From Pseudomonas pisciculturae (lineage in GTDB: Bacteria > Pseudomonadota > Gammaproteobacteria > Pseudomonadales > Pseudomonadaceae): a stretch of DNA of 64,000 bases. The translations under genes and the position numbers were made by a program. The notes under the pieces are model-generated. The model was given only the letters and a program-made list of their open reading frames with translations. It searched no databases and was not told where the DNA came from. Positions 18,254 to 26,864 of the stretch are shown piece after piece. Numbering within the stretch: the first letter of the stretch is position 1; each line of letters begins with the position of its first letter. Location: positions 124,001 through 188,000 of the forward strand of contig NZ_JACVZE010000003.1 in NCBI RefSeq assembly GCF_015461805.1, in the 5' to 3' direction.

Positions 18254-18269
18254 AGCAAGCCTCGTGCCA
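18254..18269 (-). promoter_or_regulatory. Sigma-54 (-24/-12) promoter of the liv operon
   Basis: Read on the minus strand the element is TGGCACG-AGGC-TTGCT, an exact match to TGGCACG-N4-TTGCW. The expected start site is near 18243, giving a leader of about 60 bases before the ATG at 18184. The leader has an A-rich stretch (18199-18214) that could be an Hfq/Crc target, though no perfect catabolite-activity motif is seen. Confidence 0.85.
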
Positions 18270-18341
18270 GTACGTTTTTATTCTTCAAAAAGACACGGTG
18301 GAATGGGTATTACGGGCGTTTCGACGCCGCTCGTCAGGACG

Positions 18342-18415
18342 TGCAACCCTCTAGCTTCGAGAGGTGCAACCAACAAGCCAAAAAAGTACAACCTCAGCAG
18401 GTCGCACCTGCAACC
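18342..18415 (-). promoter_or_regulatory. Four phased direct repeats (GGTTGCA), probable enhancer for the sigma-54 promoter
   Basis: Plus-strand TGCAACC at 18342, 18365 and 18409 and TACAACC at 18387. The spacings are 23, 22 and 22 bases, about two helical turns, so all sites lie on one face. A fifth related copy, TGTAACC, lies at 18443. The array is 75-160 bases upstream of the -24 element, the standard place for activator binding. Confidence 0.65.
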
Positions 18416-18558
18416 AGACGAATAAACGACAGTTCCTAAAGCTGTAACCGACGGCGTAACGGAACTGCACATTTACAGTGCGTGATTGCTACGACTTGCA
18501 CCAATACAGATTAGTAGCCTGCTAAGAAAATGCAGACTTCTGAGCGGTATTTCGCTGA
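18416..18558. other. Remainder of the amaA-liv intergenic region
   Basis: The gap from 18185 to 18558 is 374 bases. Beyond the promoter and repeat array already listed, this part holds TGTAACC at 18443 and a nearby CGTAACG at 18455, and no gene or clear terminator. Confidence 0.4.
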
Positions 18559-19842
18559 TCAGATCACGATCCTCAGGCATTGCCCCGCGTGATACAGCGA
18601 GAATCCCGCTTCATAAAGACAGCTGCGCAGGCCCACTGCGGCCAGCGGCTGCATCGGTGCGAAGGGGATCGGCAGCGCGTGGGGATTCTGGTGACACAAG
18701 TAGTCAGCGAACGCCTTGCCGACCACGCTGCCGGTGGTCACGCCACGGCCGTTATAGCCCGTTACTGCCACCAGGCCAGGCGCTGGTTCGAACAGGCGCA
18801 TCAGGTGGTCGGGGGTGAAGGCGATGCAGCCGGTCCAGGTGTATTCCCACTGCACCGATTTGAGGTATGGGAAGTAGTGCTGCTGCACCCGATCGGCCCA
18901 CGCCTTGAGGAACCAGGCCGGTTTTTGGTTGCCATTGCCCAGGCTGCCAAGCAACAGGCGGCCATCGGCATCGCGGCGGATGCTGCTCAAGACCTGGCGC
19001 GTGTCCCACGAACCTTGACCACCCGGCAGGATTTGTGTGGCCGCATCATCCGTCAGCGGGGCCGACGCGACCTGGTAGTAGTAACCGGGAAAAAAATTGC
19101 GCCGCAGCTCGGTCCATTCACCTTCGGTGTAGGCGTTGGAGGCGATCACCACTTGTGCAGCCTGCACCGAGCCCTGCTCGGTCTGCACCGACCAGTGCGA
19201 GCCTTGGCGTTCAAGTTGAGTGACCGGCGAATGGTCAAACAACTGCCCGCCCAGGCCCACCGCCGCATTGGCCAAACCACTGGTGTAGGCCATCGGGTTC
19301 AAGGTGCCGGCGCGTCGATCCAGCAAGGCGGCGGCAATTTTTTTGGTGCCTGTGGCTTGCTCGCAGGCTTGGCCGCTGAGTAATTCCACTGGCGCGCCAC
19401 GGCGCTTCCATTGCTCTTCACGACTGCGCAAGTCCGCCTCGCCACGGGCGTTGTGCGCCATGTGCAAGGTGCCTTCACGACGCAGTTGGCAGTCGATGTT
19501 GTATTTGTCGATGAGGCTGAACACCAGCGAAGGCGCCGCCCCCAACATGCGGTTGAGCTGGCTGCCTACCGCCTCGCCGAAACCGGCTTCGATGTCATCC
19601 GGCGGGATCCACAGGCCAGCGTTGACGAGCCCGACGTTGCGCCCCGAACCGCCGTGGCCGGTGCGATGGGCCTCCAGCACGGCGACGCTTTTACCTTGTT
19701 CCAGCAAATGAATGGCCGCCGACAAACCGGTGATCCCGGCGCCGATCACGCACACATCCACCTTGAGTTCGCCATTGAGTGCGGCACGGTCGGGGCGGCT
19801 GGGGGTGAGGTGTTCCCATAAACATGTTTCGCGCAATGCCAT
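18559..19842 (-). CDS. amaA: FAD-dependent oxidoreductase, L-pipecolate oxidase AmaA-type
   Basis: 427 residues of DAO-type flavoprotein. The FAD-binding 'CVIGAGITGLSAAIHLLEQG' lies at about residues 31-50, followed by 'VLEAHRTGHGGSGRN'. The C-terminal FAD element is 'LVAVTGYNGRGVTTGSVVGK'. It lies next to an AmaB-type dehydrogenase and a LysR gene, the same trio as P. putida amaA-amaB-PP_5259. AmaA oxidises L-pipecolate to piperideine-6-carboxylate in D-lysine breakdown. The start at 19842 has CCGGAG upstream; a ten-residue longer frame is possible. The pathway assignment rests on the neighbourhood as much as on sequence. Confidence 0.8.
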   Translation of the reverse strand: MALRETCLWEHLTPSRPDRAALNGELKVDVCVIGAGITGLSAAIHLLEQGKSVAVLEAHRTGHGGSGRNVGLVNAGLWIPPDDIEAGFGEAVGSQLNRMLGAAPSLVFSLIDKYNIDCQLRREGTLHMAHNARGEADLRSREEQWKRRGAPVELLSGQACEQATGTKKIAAALLDRRAGTLNPMAYTSGLANAAVGLGGQLFDHSPVTQLERQGSHWSVQTEQGSVQAAQVVIASNAYTEGEWTELRRNFFPGYYYQVASAPLTDDAATQILPGGQGSWDTRQVLSSIRRDADGRLLLGSLGNGNQKPAWFLKAWADRVQQHYFPYLKSVQWEYTWTGCIAFTPDHLMRLFEPAPGLVAVTGYNGRGVTTGSVVGKAFADYLCHQNPHALPIPFAPMQPLAAVGLRSCLYEAGFSLYHAGQCLRIVI

Positions 19843-19874
19843 TGCCAGACTCCGGTGAGACCTAACAAACATCT

Positions 19875-19906
19875 ATTTCGAACTGTAAATATTTCGAACT
19901 GCAAAT
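19875..19906. promoter_or_regulatory. Tandem 16-bp direct repeat upstream of amaA
   Basis: ATTTCGAACTGTAAAT followed directly by ATTTCGAACTGCAAAT, one mismatch in 16. Each has a TTCGAA palindrome core. They lie 33-64 bases before the amaA ATG, so they overlap or flank its promoter and could be a dimer-of-dimers operator. Confidence 0.55.
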
Positions 19907-19915
19907 GAGGTCAAA

Positions 19916-20004
19916 TGTGGGAGGGGGCTTGCCCCCGATGGCAGTGGGTCAGCTGTACATCTGGTGGCTGACACACCGCCATCGGGGGCAAGCCCCCTCC
20001 CACA
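19916..20004. repeat. REPIN (GTGGGAG ends outward, GGGG core)
   Basis: Arms GTGGGAGGGGGCTTGCCCCC and reverse complement between amaB and amaA. Confidence 0.9.
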
Positions 20005-20022
20005 TTTTTCTGTATTCCAACC

Positions 20023-21513
20023 TCAGTCGAAGGTAATGCCCTGAGCCAGCGGCAACTCCAGCGAGTAGTTCACGGTATTGGTCTGGCGACGCATATACCC
20101 ACGCCACGCATCCGAACCCGACTCACGCCCACCGCCAGTCTCTTTTTCACCGCCAAACGCGCCGCCGATTTCCGCGCCGCTCGGGCCGATATTGACGTTG
20201 GCGATACCGCAGTCACTGCCCACCGCCGACATGAACTGCTCGGCTTCGCGCACATCGGTCGTGAAGATGCACGACGACAAACCCTGCGGCACTGCATTGT
20301 TCAAGCGCAGGGCTTCGGCGAAGTCTGTGTAACCAACCACGTACAGAATCGGCGCAAAGGTTTCAGTGCACACCACGTCACTTTGCTCAGGCATTTCCAC
20401 AATCGCTGGCGACACGTAGTAGGCATTCGGGAACGTGTCTTCCAACTGACGCTTGCCGCCGAACACCCGGCCGCCTTCGCTCAAGGCTTGCTCAAGGGCG
20501 TCCTGCATATTTTCAAAACCGTGCTTGTCGATCAGCGGGCCGATCAGGTTGCCTTCCAGCGGGTGGCCGATGCGCACCTTGGAATACGCAGCCTTGAGGC
20601 GGGTGACGATTTCTTCCTTCACCGACTCATGGGCGATCAGGCGGCGCAGGGTGGTGCAGCGCTGGCCGGCGGTGCCGACGGCGCTGAACAGGATGGCGCG
20701 TACGGCCATGTCCAGGTCGGCGCTTGGGCCGAGGATCATCGCGTTGTTGCCGCCCAGTTCGAGGATGCTACGGGCAAAACGCGCGGCAACTTTCGGCGCC
20801 ACTTCCCGGCCCATGCGTGTGCTGCCGGTGGCGCTGATCAGGGCCACACGCGGGTCATCCACCAGGGCGGCGCCGGCATCGCGGCCGCCGATGATGACTT
20901 GGCTGAGGTACGGCGGCGCATCGGTGAAGTTTTTCACCACGCGCTCGAACAGCGCCTGGCAGGCCAGGGCAGTGAGCGGGGTTTTTTCCGAAGGTTTCCA
21001 GATCACCGCGTTGCCGCACACCAGGGCCAGGGTGGTGTTCCACGCCCACACGGCCACCGGGAAGTTGAACGCGCTGATCACGCCGACCACGCCCAGCGGA
21101 TGCCAGGTTTCACGCATGTGGTGGCCCGGGCGTTCGGAGGCGATGGTCAGGCCGTAGAGCTGACGGGACAAGCCGACGGCGAAGTCGCAGATGTCGATCA
21201 TCTCTTGCACTTCACCGAGGCCTTCCTGAGTGATCTTGCCGGCTTCCCACGACACCAGCTCACCGAGATCGGCCTTGTACTGACGCAGCACGTCGCCGAA
21301 TTGGCGCACCAACTCGCCGCGACGGGGTGCCGGCACTTTGCGCCAGGCCTCGAATGCATGCTCGGCGCGACTGACCTGTTGCTCCACTTCGGCGGCACCT
21401 TCCCAGTGCACATTACCGATAACGCTGCCATCAATCGGCGAATGCACGGGCTGTTTACCCGACTGGTACAGCGCCGGGTTTACCCCGAGACGGTCAAGCA
21501 ATGCAGCAACCAT
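20023..21513 (-). CDS. amaB: Piperideine-6-carboxylate / aminoadipate semialdehyde dehydrogenase AmaB
   Basis: A 496-residue aldehyde dehydrogenase of the ALDH7 (antiquitin) type. The active-site Glu is in LELGGNN, the catalytic Cys in GTAGQRCTTLRR, and 'FNFPVAVWAWNTTLAL' and 'WKPSEKTPLTA' lie in the NAD-binding half. AmaB oxidises L-piperideine-6-carboxylate to L-2-aminoadipate, the step after AmaA. The start at 21513 follows GAAGGAGTCACC; the 39-residue upstream extension has no ribosome site and runs into the divergent promoter region. It is separated from amaA by a REPIN, so the two may also be transcribed apart. Confidence 0.88.
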   Translation of the reverse strand: MVAALLDRLGVNPALYQSGKQPVHSPIDGSVIGNVHWEGAAEVEQQVSRAEHAFEAWRKVPAPRRGELVRQFGDVLRQYKADLGELVSWEAGKITQEGLGEVQEMIDICDFAVGLSRQLYGLTIASERPGHHMRETWHPLGVVGVISAFNFPVAVWAWNTTLALVCGNAVIWKPSEKTPLTALACQALFERVVKNFTDAPPYLSQVIIGGRDAGAALVDDPRVALISATGSTRMGREVAPKVAARFARSILELGGNNAMILGPSADLDMAVRAILFSAVGTAGQRCTTLRRLIAHESVKEEIVTRLKAAYSKVRIGHPLEGNLIGPLIDKHGFENMQDALEQALSEGGRVFGGKRQLEDTFPNAYYVSPAIVEMPEQSDVVCTETFAPILYVVGYTDFAEALRLNNAVPQGLSSCIFTTDVREAEQFMSAVGSDCGIANVNIGPSGAEIGGAFGGEKETGGGRESGSDAWRGYMRRQTNTVNYSLELPLAQGITFD

Positions 21514-21667
21514 GGGTGACTCCTTCAATCTGCAAACAGAAAATTCGCGCCGCGGCCCGCACGGCGATCCAGGCCTTATTTGTAGCTGGCCCAAGACTTG
21601 CCAACAAACGACGATTAGGCGAGATATCATTCCGTTTATTCATGCAAAGCATAAAAAGAGGCACGCC
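21514..21667. promoter_or_regulatory. Divergent amaB / lysR promoter region
   Basis: 154 bases between the two starts, where a LysR protein would be expected to bind. A short inverted repeat ATGC-AAA-GCAT at 21642-21652 lies 15 bases before the lysR start. No clear T-N11-A pair stood out over background. Confidence 0.4.
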
Positions 21668-22558
21668 GTGCTGAACAAAAGACATTTGCCCTCGATCACC
21701 GCCCTGCAGTGTTTCGAAGCCGCCACCCGCCACTTGAGCTTTACCCGCGCGGCCGAGGAACTAAACCTCACGCAAAGCGCGGTGAGCAAACAGGTGGCGC
21801 AGTTGGAAGAGTTGCTGCAACACCTGCTGTTTCGCCGCGTTCGCCGCCGCTTGCAGATGACCCCAGCGGGCGACTTGTACTTGGTGGAGGTGCGCAAGAT
21901 CCTCACGCAAGTGGAGATGTCCACCCACTACCTGCGCTCTTACGGCGGCGAGACCGAAGTGCTGCGGGTGTCCACGCCCTACACCTTCGGCGCACGCTGG
22001 CTGGTGCCGCGCCTCAAGGGCTGGCGGTTGCGCCACCCGCAGATCCACCTCGACCTGTGCAACGAGCAGGAGCCGGACGAACTGCTGCAAGGCAAGGCCG
22101 ACATGGCCTTCTACTTTGGCCAGGGTTCGCGGCCCGGCACCGAAAGCCTGAAGTTGTTCAGCGAAGAGCTGGTGCCGGTGTGCGCGCCGGAGAGCTTGCC
22201 TGCGCAGCCGTTTACCGACCCAACACAACTGAGCGAGCTGGTGCTGCTGCAAAATGCTTCGCGGCCTCAGGGCTGGCATGACTGGTTTGCCAGCCAGGGT
22301 TTTCAGACCGAGCACAGCTACCATGGGCCGCGGTTCGACACTTTTTATATGTGCATTCGGGCAGCGCAAGTGGGCTGTGGCGTGGCGTTGTTGCCGCGCT
22401 TTTTGGTGGAGGAGGAGCTGGCCGAGGGCAAGCTGGTGATCCCGTGGCAGCACGCGATGCCGAGCCAGGATGCGTATTACCTGGCTTACCCGGAGCATTC
22501 GGCAGAAGTGCCCAAGGTTCGGGAGTTTGTGAAGTGGATGATGGAGCAAGTTATTTAG
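21668..22558 (+). CDS. LysR-family regulator next to amaAB
   Basis: 296 residues. The N-terminal winged helix 'ALQCFEAATRHLSFTRAAEE', with 'LNLTQSAVSKQVAQLEELLQ' after it, is textbook LysR of the GcvA-like group; the effector domain follows with 'ESLPAQPFTDPTQLSELVLLQ'-like segments. It probably starts with GTG at 21668 preceded by AAGAGG; the open frame continues upstream through amaB antisense and is not coding there. Divergent orientation suggests control of amaB/amaA, as for the LysR gene beside the P. putida ama genes. The effector is probably a lysine-pathway intermediate, by inference. Confidence 0.85.
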   Translation: MLNKRHLPSITALQCFEAATRHLSFTRAAEELNLTQSAVSKQVAQLEELLQHLLFRRVRRRLQMTPAGDLYLVEVRKILTQVEMSTHYLRSYGGETEVLRVSTPYTFGARWLVPRLKGWRLRHPQIHLDLCNEQEPDELLQGKADMAFYFGQGSRPGTESLKLFSEELVPVCAPESLPAQPFTDPTQLSELVLLQNASRPQGWHDWFASQGFQTEHSYHGPRFDTFYMCIRAAQVGCGVALLPRFLVEEELAEGKLVIPWQHAMPSQDAYYLAYPEHSAEVPKVREFVKWMMEQVI

Positions 22559-22571
22559 TGCCTGGAATACC

Positions 22572-22664
22572 GCCATCGGGGGCGAGCCCCCTCCCACATT
22601 TACTGAGTTCACAGGTCAAAATGTGTGAATGCAGTCAAGGTGGAAGGGGGCTTGCCCCCGATGA
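22572..22664. repeat. REPIN, partly decayed (GTGGGAG ends inward)
   Basis: Left unit ATCGGGGGCGAGCCCCCTCC (one change from the usual GCAAGC), right unit with GTGGAAGG instead of GTGGGAGG. It lies between the lysR gene and pncB. Confidence 0.8.
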
Positions 22665-22785
22665 GGCCAGTAGCCACAGCAAAAAATCACTGGCAAACCA
22701 CCCCTTGCCTATGCGCCACTAGCCCCCTTCCTTAATTGTGCGTAAAGGCCGGCGCCCATCGCCGACCCGTCTGGAGATTCCCGTT

Positions 22786-24000
22786 ATGAGCGAGAGTGTG
22801 TTTGCCGATCGCATCGTGCAGAACCTGCTCGACACCGACTTCTACAAGCTGACCATGATGCAGGCGGTGCTGCACAACTACCCCAACGTGGAAGTTGAAT
22901 GGGAGTTCCGCTGCCGTAACAGCGAAGACCTGCGCCCGTACCTGGCGGAGATCCGCTACCAGATCGAACGCCTCGCCGAATTGAGCCTGAGCCCTGACCA
23001 GCTGGGTTTCCTGGAACGCATCAGCTTTATGAAGCCAGACTTTTTGCGCTTTCTCGGGCTGTTCCGCTTCAACCTGCGCTACGTGCAGACCGGTATCGAG
23101 AACGGCGAGTTGTTCATCCGCCTGCGCGGGCCGTGGCTGCATGTGATCCTGTTTGAAGTGCCGATGCTGGCCATCGTCAGCGAAGTGCGTAACCGCTATC
23201 GCTACCAGACCGTGATCCTCGAACAGGCGCGCGAGCAGCTGTACCGCAAGTTTGATTGGCTGACCGCCAACGCCAGCAGTGAAGAGCTTTCCGAGCTGCA
23301 AGTGGCTGACTTCGGCACCCGTCGGCGCTTCTCGTACCGGGTGCAAGAAGAAGTGGTCAGCGTGCTCAAGCACGATTTCCCCGGCCGTTTTGTCGGCACC
23401 AGCAACGTACACCTGGCCCGCGAATTCGACATGAAACCCCTGGGCACCATGGCCCACGAGTGGATCATGGCCCACCAGCAACTGGGCCCGCGCCTGATCG
23501 ATAGCCAGATCGCCGCCCTCGACTGCTGGGTGCGCGAATACCGTGGCCTGCTGGGCATTGCCCTGACCGACTGCATCACCACCGACGCCTTCCTCGGCGA
23601 CTTCGACTTGTACTTCGCCAAGCTGTTCGACGGCTTACGCCATGACTCCGGCGACCCGGTGCAGTGGGCTGAAAAAGCCATCGCCCACTACCATAAACTG
23701 GGCATCGAGCCGATGAGCAAGACCCTGGTGTTCTCCGACAGCCTGTCGTTGCCCAAGGCGCTGGAGATCTTCCGTGCGCTGCGCGGTCGCATTAACGTGA
23801 GCTTTGGTATCGGCACCAACCTGACCTGCGATATTCCAGGGGTCGAGCCGATGAGCATTGTGCTTAAAATGACCGCCTGTAATGGCCAGCCCGTCGCCAA
23901 GATCTCCGATGAAGCGGGCAAGACCCACTGCACCGACCCCAATTTTGTCGCCTATTTGCGGCACGTTTTCAAAGTACCTGCCCTTTCCAGCAAGGAGTGA
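22786..24000 (+). CDS. pncB: Nicotinate phosphoribosyltransferase
   Basis: A 404-residue enzyme making nicotinate mononucleotide from nicotinate and PRPP, the entry step of the Preiss-Handler NAD salvage route. Recognisable segments are '[16 protein letters not shown]', '[17 protein letters not shown]', the '[12 protein letters not shown]' and '[12 protein letters not shown]' substrate loops with the phosphorylatable His, and 'LRHDSGDP' and '[11 protein letters not shown]' near the C terminus. The start at 22786 follows CTGGAG. nadE comes three bases after the stop, so the pair forms an operon. Full family length. Confidence 0.96.
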   Translation: MSESVFADRIVQNLLDTDFYKLTMMQAVLHNYPNVEVEWEFRCRNSEDLRPYLAEIRYQIERLAELSLSPDQLGFLERISFMKPDFLRFLGLFRFNLRYVQTGIENGELFIRLRGPWLHVILFEVPMLAIVSEVRNRYRYQTVILEQAREQLYRKFDWLTANASSEELSELQVADFGTRRRFSYRVQEEVVSVLKHDFPGRFVGTSNVHLAREFDMKPLGTMAHEWIMAHQQLGPRLIDSQIAALDCWVREYRGLLGIALTDCITTDAFLGDFDLYFAKLFDGLRHDSGDPVQWAEKAIAHYHKLGIEPMSKTLVFSDSLSLPKALEIFRALRGRINVSFGIGTNLTCDIPGVEPMSIVLKMTACNGQPVAKISDEAGKTHCTDPNFVAYLRHVFKVPALSSKE

Positions 24001-24003
24001 ATC

Positions 24004-24831
24004 ATGCAAGCCGTACAGCGTGAGATTGCGCAACAGCTCAAGGTTCAAGCACCGTTCCAGGACCAGGCCGCCCTCGAAGCCGAAGTGGCCCGCCGCATCA
24101 CCTTTATCCAGGATTGCCTGCGCAATTCCGGGCTCAAGACTCTGGTATTGGGTATCAGCGGCGGCGTCGACTCCCTCACCGCAGGCCTTCTGGCCCAGCG
24201 CGCCATGCAGGAACTGCGCGCCAGCACCGGTGACGAGGCCTACCGGTTTATCGCCGTGCGCCTGCCTTACGAAACCCAGTTCGATGAAATCGATGCCACG
24301 GCGTCGGTGGACTTTATCGAACCGGACGAGCGCCATACCGTCAACATCGGCCCAGCGGTGAAAGCCCTGGCGGGTGAAGTGGCGGCATTTGAGGGCAAGG
24401 CGGCGGTGTCCCGCGATTTCGTACTGGGCAACACCAAGGCGCGTATGCGCATGGTCGCGCAGTACACCATCGCCGGCGCAGCGGGCGGTCTGGTGATCGG
24501 CACAGACCATGCGGCAGAAGCCGTGATGGGCTTTTTTACCAAGTTCGGTGATGGCGCGTGTGATTTGGCACCGCTGAGCGGGCTGGTGAAGAATCAGGTG
24601 CGTTCGATTGCGCGGCACTTTGGTGCGCCGGAATCGTTGGTGGAGAAGGTGCCGACGGCGGACCTGGAAGACTTGTCGCCGGGCAAGCCGGACGAGGCGT
24701 CACATGGCGTGACCTATGCCGAGATCGATGCGTTTTTGCACGGGGAGCCGGTGCGGGAGGAGGCGTTCAGGATTATCTGTGAGACCTACCGTAAGACTGA
24801 GCATAAGCGGGTCATGCCGTTTGCGCCGTGA
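24004..24831 (+). CDS. nadE: NH3-dependent NAD synthetase
   Basis: 275 residues. The N-type ATP pyrophosphatase loop '[12 protein letters not shown]' lies at about residues 50-61. '[13 protein letters not shown]', '[20 protein letters not shown]' and '[15 protein letters not shown]' line the NaAD site. It lacks the N-terminal glutaminase domain, so it uses ammonia directly and belongs to the E. coli NadE type. It amidates nicotinate adenine dinucleotide to NAD, the last step after PncB and NadD. Confidence 0.96.
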   Translation: MQAVQREIAQQLKVQAPFQDQAALEAEVARRITFIQDCLRNSGLKTLVLGISGGVDSLTAGLLAQRAMQELRASTGDEAYRFIAVRLPYETQFDEIDATASVDFIEPDERHTVNIGPAVKALAGEVAAFEGKAAVSRDFVLGNTKARMRMVAQYTIAGAAGGLVIGTDHAAEAVMGFFTKFGDGACDLAPLSGLVKNQVRSIARHFGAPESLVEKVPTADLEDLSPGKPDEASHGVTYAEIDAFLHGEPVREEAFRIICETYRKTEHKRVMPFAP

Positions 24832-24865
24832 GGTAGTCAGATAGTTTTGTGGTGATTGGTAGACC

Positions 24866-24952
24866 GCTATCGGGGGCAAGCCCCCTCCCACATTTGCCCG
24901 AGTTCCAACATGGGAATGCGATCGAATGTGGGAGGGGGCTTGCCCCCGATGA
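24866..24952. repeat. REPIN (GTGGGAG ends inward, GGGG core)
   Basis: Left TATCGGGGGCAAGCCCCCTC, right GTGGGAGGGGGCTTGCCCCC. It sits between the convergent nadE and azu genes. Confidence 0.9.
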
Positions 24953-24966
24953 ACGATAACGCGGTC

Positions 24967-25413
24967 TTACTTCAGAACCACCGCGCCTTTCATCATCGAG
25001 TTGTGGCCCGGGAACGAGCAGAAGAACTCGTACTCAGTACCCGCCGCCAGCTTGGACACATCAAACGTCACCGAATCTTTCTCGCCTGCACCGATGATCT
25101 TGGTGTGCGCGATCACGCGGGTGTCGCCTTCTTTCAGGTAATTCTTGTCGATCCCGGCAGCCATGCCATCGGTGGCTACGGCAGGCATGTCGGCCTTGGT
25201 GGTCAGCACCCAGTTATGACCCATCACGTTTTTTGGCAGGTTGCCCGAGTGTTCCAGGTTCACGGTGAAGGTCTTGCAGCTCTTGTCGATGGTGATTTCC
25301 TTGGTGTTGAAGGACATCTGATCGGTGGAGTCGACGGTGACCGCGCACTCTGCAGCAAGCAACTGGCCGCTGGCCAGAGTGAGCAGGGAAACAGCAACGA
25401 GTTTGGCAAACAT
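24967..25413 (-). CDS. azu: Azurin
   Basis: 148-residue precursor: a 20-residue signal peptide ending LLA, then a 128-residue blue copper protein starting AECAVTVDS. In mature numbering all ligands fall exactly where they should: Gly45, His46, Cys112, His117, Met121, plus the Cys3-Cys26 disulfide. It is a periplasmic electron carrier linked to denitrification and redox-stress pathways. The ATG at 25413 has GGAG six bases upstream; an in-frame start four codons earlier is possible. The promoter region carries an ANR-like site. Confidence 0.98.
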   Translation of the reverse strand: MFAKLVAVSLLTLASGQLLAAECAVTVDSTDQMSFNTKEITIDKSCKTFTVNLEHSGNLPKNVMGHNWVLTTKADMPAVATDGMAAGIDKNYLKEGDTRVIAHTKIIGAGEKDSVTFDVSKLAAGTEYEFFCSFPGHNSMMKGAVVLK

Positions 25414-25744
25414 GTGAATCTCCAAGGCAGGGTTTAAAAAACGCGTATTGCGACAAGGGTGCCTGATTCAGGCACAAATTCTTATGATCTGTGTCAACGG
25501 ATTGTATACAACTTTAGGCTATCAGACTTATCAACACAATCTAACAGCCAAAGTCGTACGACTTTTCTATGATCGGCCCACCCCCAATGGAGCCCGAGCC
25601 ATGCACTTAAACCAACTGTTCAACGGCCTGCTTGCCGCATACGCCTGCGGTAAGTGAAGGCAAAGCACGGTACGAAACTGCTACCATGGCAACCCAAGGC
25701 AGCTGCGCGCCGCCAACCTCACCTTCGACCCTAGAGGATCGCCC
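25414..25744. promoter_or_regulatory. Divergent region upstream of azu; ANR/FNR-like site at 25484-25497
   Basis: 331 bases between azu and the small basic/acidic protein gene. On the minus strand TTGAC-ACAG-ATCAT (25484-25497) matches the ANR consensus TTGAT-N4-ATCAA in eight of ten arm positions. If centred at -41.5 it would place the azu start site near 25449, about 36 bases before the ATG. A possible 18-codon open frame at 25601-25657 is not supported by a ribosome site. Confidence 0.6.
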
Positions 25745-25927
25745 ATGGCCAAACCTAATTACTCCTTCGCCAAACGTCAGAGAGACCTGGCCAAGGAGCA
25801 GAAGAAAGAGGAAAAACTGCAACGCAAGAAGGCCGCTGCAGACGAAGAGGCCAATGGGCTGAACGCAGACGTCGACGGTGAAGAAACGAGCGACGAGACC
25901 GAAACACCAAAAGATCCAGCTGAATAA
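25745..25927 (+). CDS. Small charged conserved protein of unknown function
   Basis: 60 residues. The N-terminal half is strongly basic (MAKPNYSFAKRQRDLAKEQK, then a Lys/Arg-rich helix), and the C-terminal third is acidic (GEETSDETETPKDPAE). This bipolar charge suggests a coiled or disordered nucleic-acid or ribosome-associated peptide. It has no signal peptide or membrane segment. AGAGGAT precedes the ATG. I recall the MAKPNYSFAKRQRDLAKEQKK-type start as widespread in Pseudomonas (quoted in part), so I take it as real. Function unknown. Confidence 0.75.
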   Translation: MAKPNYSFAKRQRDLAKEQKKEEKLQRKKAAADEEANGLNADVDGEETSDETETPKDPAE

Positions 25928-25973
25928 TTTTCTTTGTGGTGAACCGGTTTGCCAGGCTCACCACAATCTGCCG

Positions 25974-26864
25974 CTATTGCAGCGGCATCACCGTCACCCG
26001 AACCTCCGGGTCATGGCTCCCGCCCCCCAGAATCACCCCCCGCAACGGCGACACATCCGAAAAATCCCGGCCCCAGGCCAGGGTGATGTGCTCCAGTGCC
26101 GGCTGCACATTGTTGGTCGGATCGAAATCCACCCAACCCGACACCGGGCAATACACCGACACCCACGCGTGGGACGCATCGGCGCCGATCAGCCGTGGCT
26201 GACCGGGCGGTGGCTGGGTCAGCAGGTAACCGCTGATATAACGCGCTGCCAGGCCTCGCGAGCGTAAGCAGGCGAGCATCAGGTGGGCGAAGTCCTGGCA
26301 CACGCCCCGACGGCGCTCCAGTACTTCCACCAGCGGCGTGGCGACTTGGGTGGCTTCGGCATCGAAGGTGAATTCGCTGAAGATCTTCTGCATCAACGCC
26401 TGCACGCCCAGCATTAAGGGCCGCGCAGGCGGGAAGCAACTTTCGGAGAACTCGACGAAAGCTTGCTTCAAATGCACATAGGGCGATTCAAAGCGGTAAC
26501 GGCATGCCTCGATCACCTCGGCGGTCATCGGCTGGCTGCTGTAGGTCAGGCTGTCGCGGGTCTGGTCCCAGGCCGGTGACTGCTGAAAATCCAGTACCGG
26601 TCGCGCCAGAACTTCCACGGTCAGCCCGGCATTCACCAGTAACTCGTCATGGGGCCGTTCAAACGCCAGGCGGGTGATCGGGTTGCCGAACACGTCCAAT
26701 TCATCGCGCCGCGAAGACGGCAGTGGGCTGATATCCAGTTGCTGCGCAGTGCAGCGTTGCCAGGCGCACGGCCGTGGCCACAGGTGCGCCAGCTGCTGGG
26801 CCAGCGACACCGGGCTGTCGTAGTGGTAATGGGTATCGTGGAAAATCTGGTAGCGCGCACTCAT
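25974..26864 (-). CDS. Transglutaminase-family protein (distal gene of ATP-grasp cluster)
   Basis: 296 residues. A beta-rich bacterial transglutaminase N-terminal domain (residues about 1-85) precedes a transglutaminase core with the papain-like triad Cys189 (RRGVCQDFAHL), His232 (ASHAWVSVY) and Asp248 (VDFDPTNN). The length and order match the small transglutaminase that accompanies circularly permuted ATP-grasp/alpha-E proteins. It probably works as a peptidase or amide-forming partner rather than a blood-type transglutaminase. The ATG at 26864 overlaps the upstream stop as TGATG, so translation is coupled. No signal peptide, hence cytoplasmic. The substrate is not known. Confidence 0.88.
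   Translation of the reverse strand: MSARYQIFHDTHYHYDSPVSLAQQLAHLWPRPCAWQRCTAQQLDISPLPSSRRDELDVFGNPITRLAFERPHDELLVNAGLTVEVLARPVLDFQQSPAWDQTRDSLTYSSQPMTAEVIEACRYRFESPYVHLKQAFVEFSESCFPPARPLMLGVQALMQKIFSEFTFDAEATQVATPLVEVLERRRGVCQDFAHLMLACLRSRGLAARYISGYLLTQPPPGQPRLIGADASHAWVSVYCPVSGWVDFDPTNNVQPALEHITLAWGRDFSDVSPLRGVILGGGSHDPEVRVTVMPLQ

Noticed and set aside
25601..25657. An 18-codon open frame starting ATGCACTTAAAC
   Set aside because: No ribosome site or attenuator-like hairpin, and no known leader-peptide codon run.
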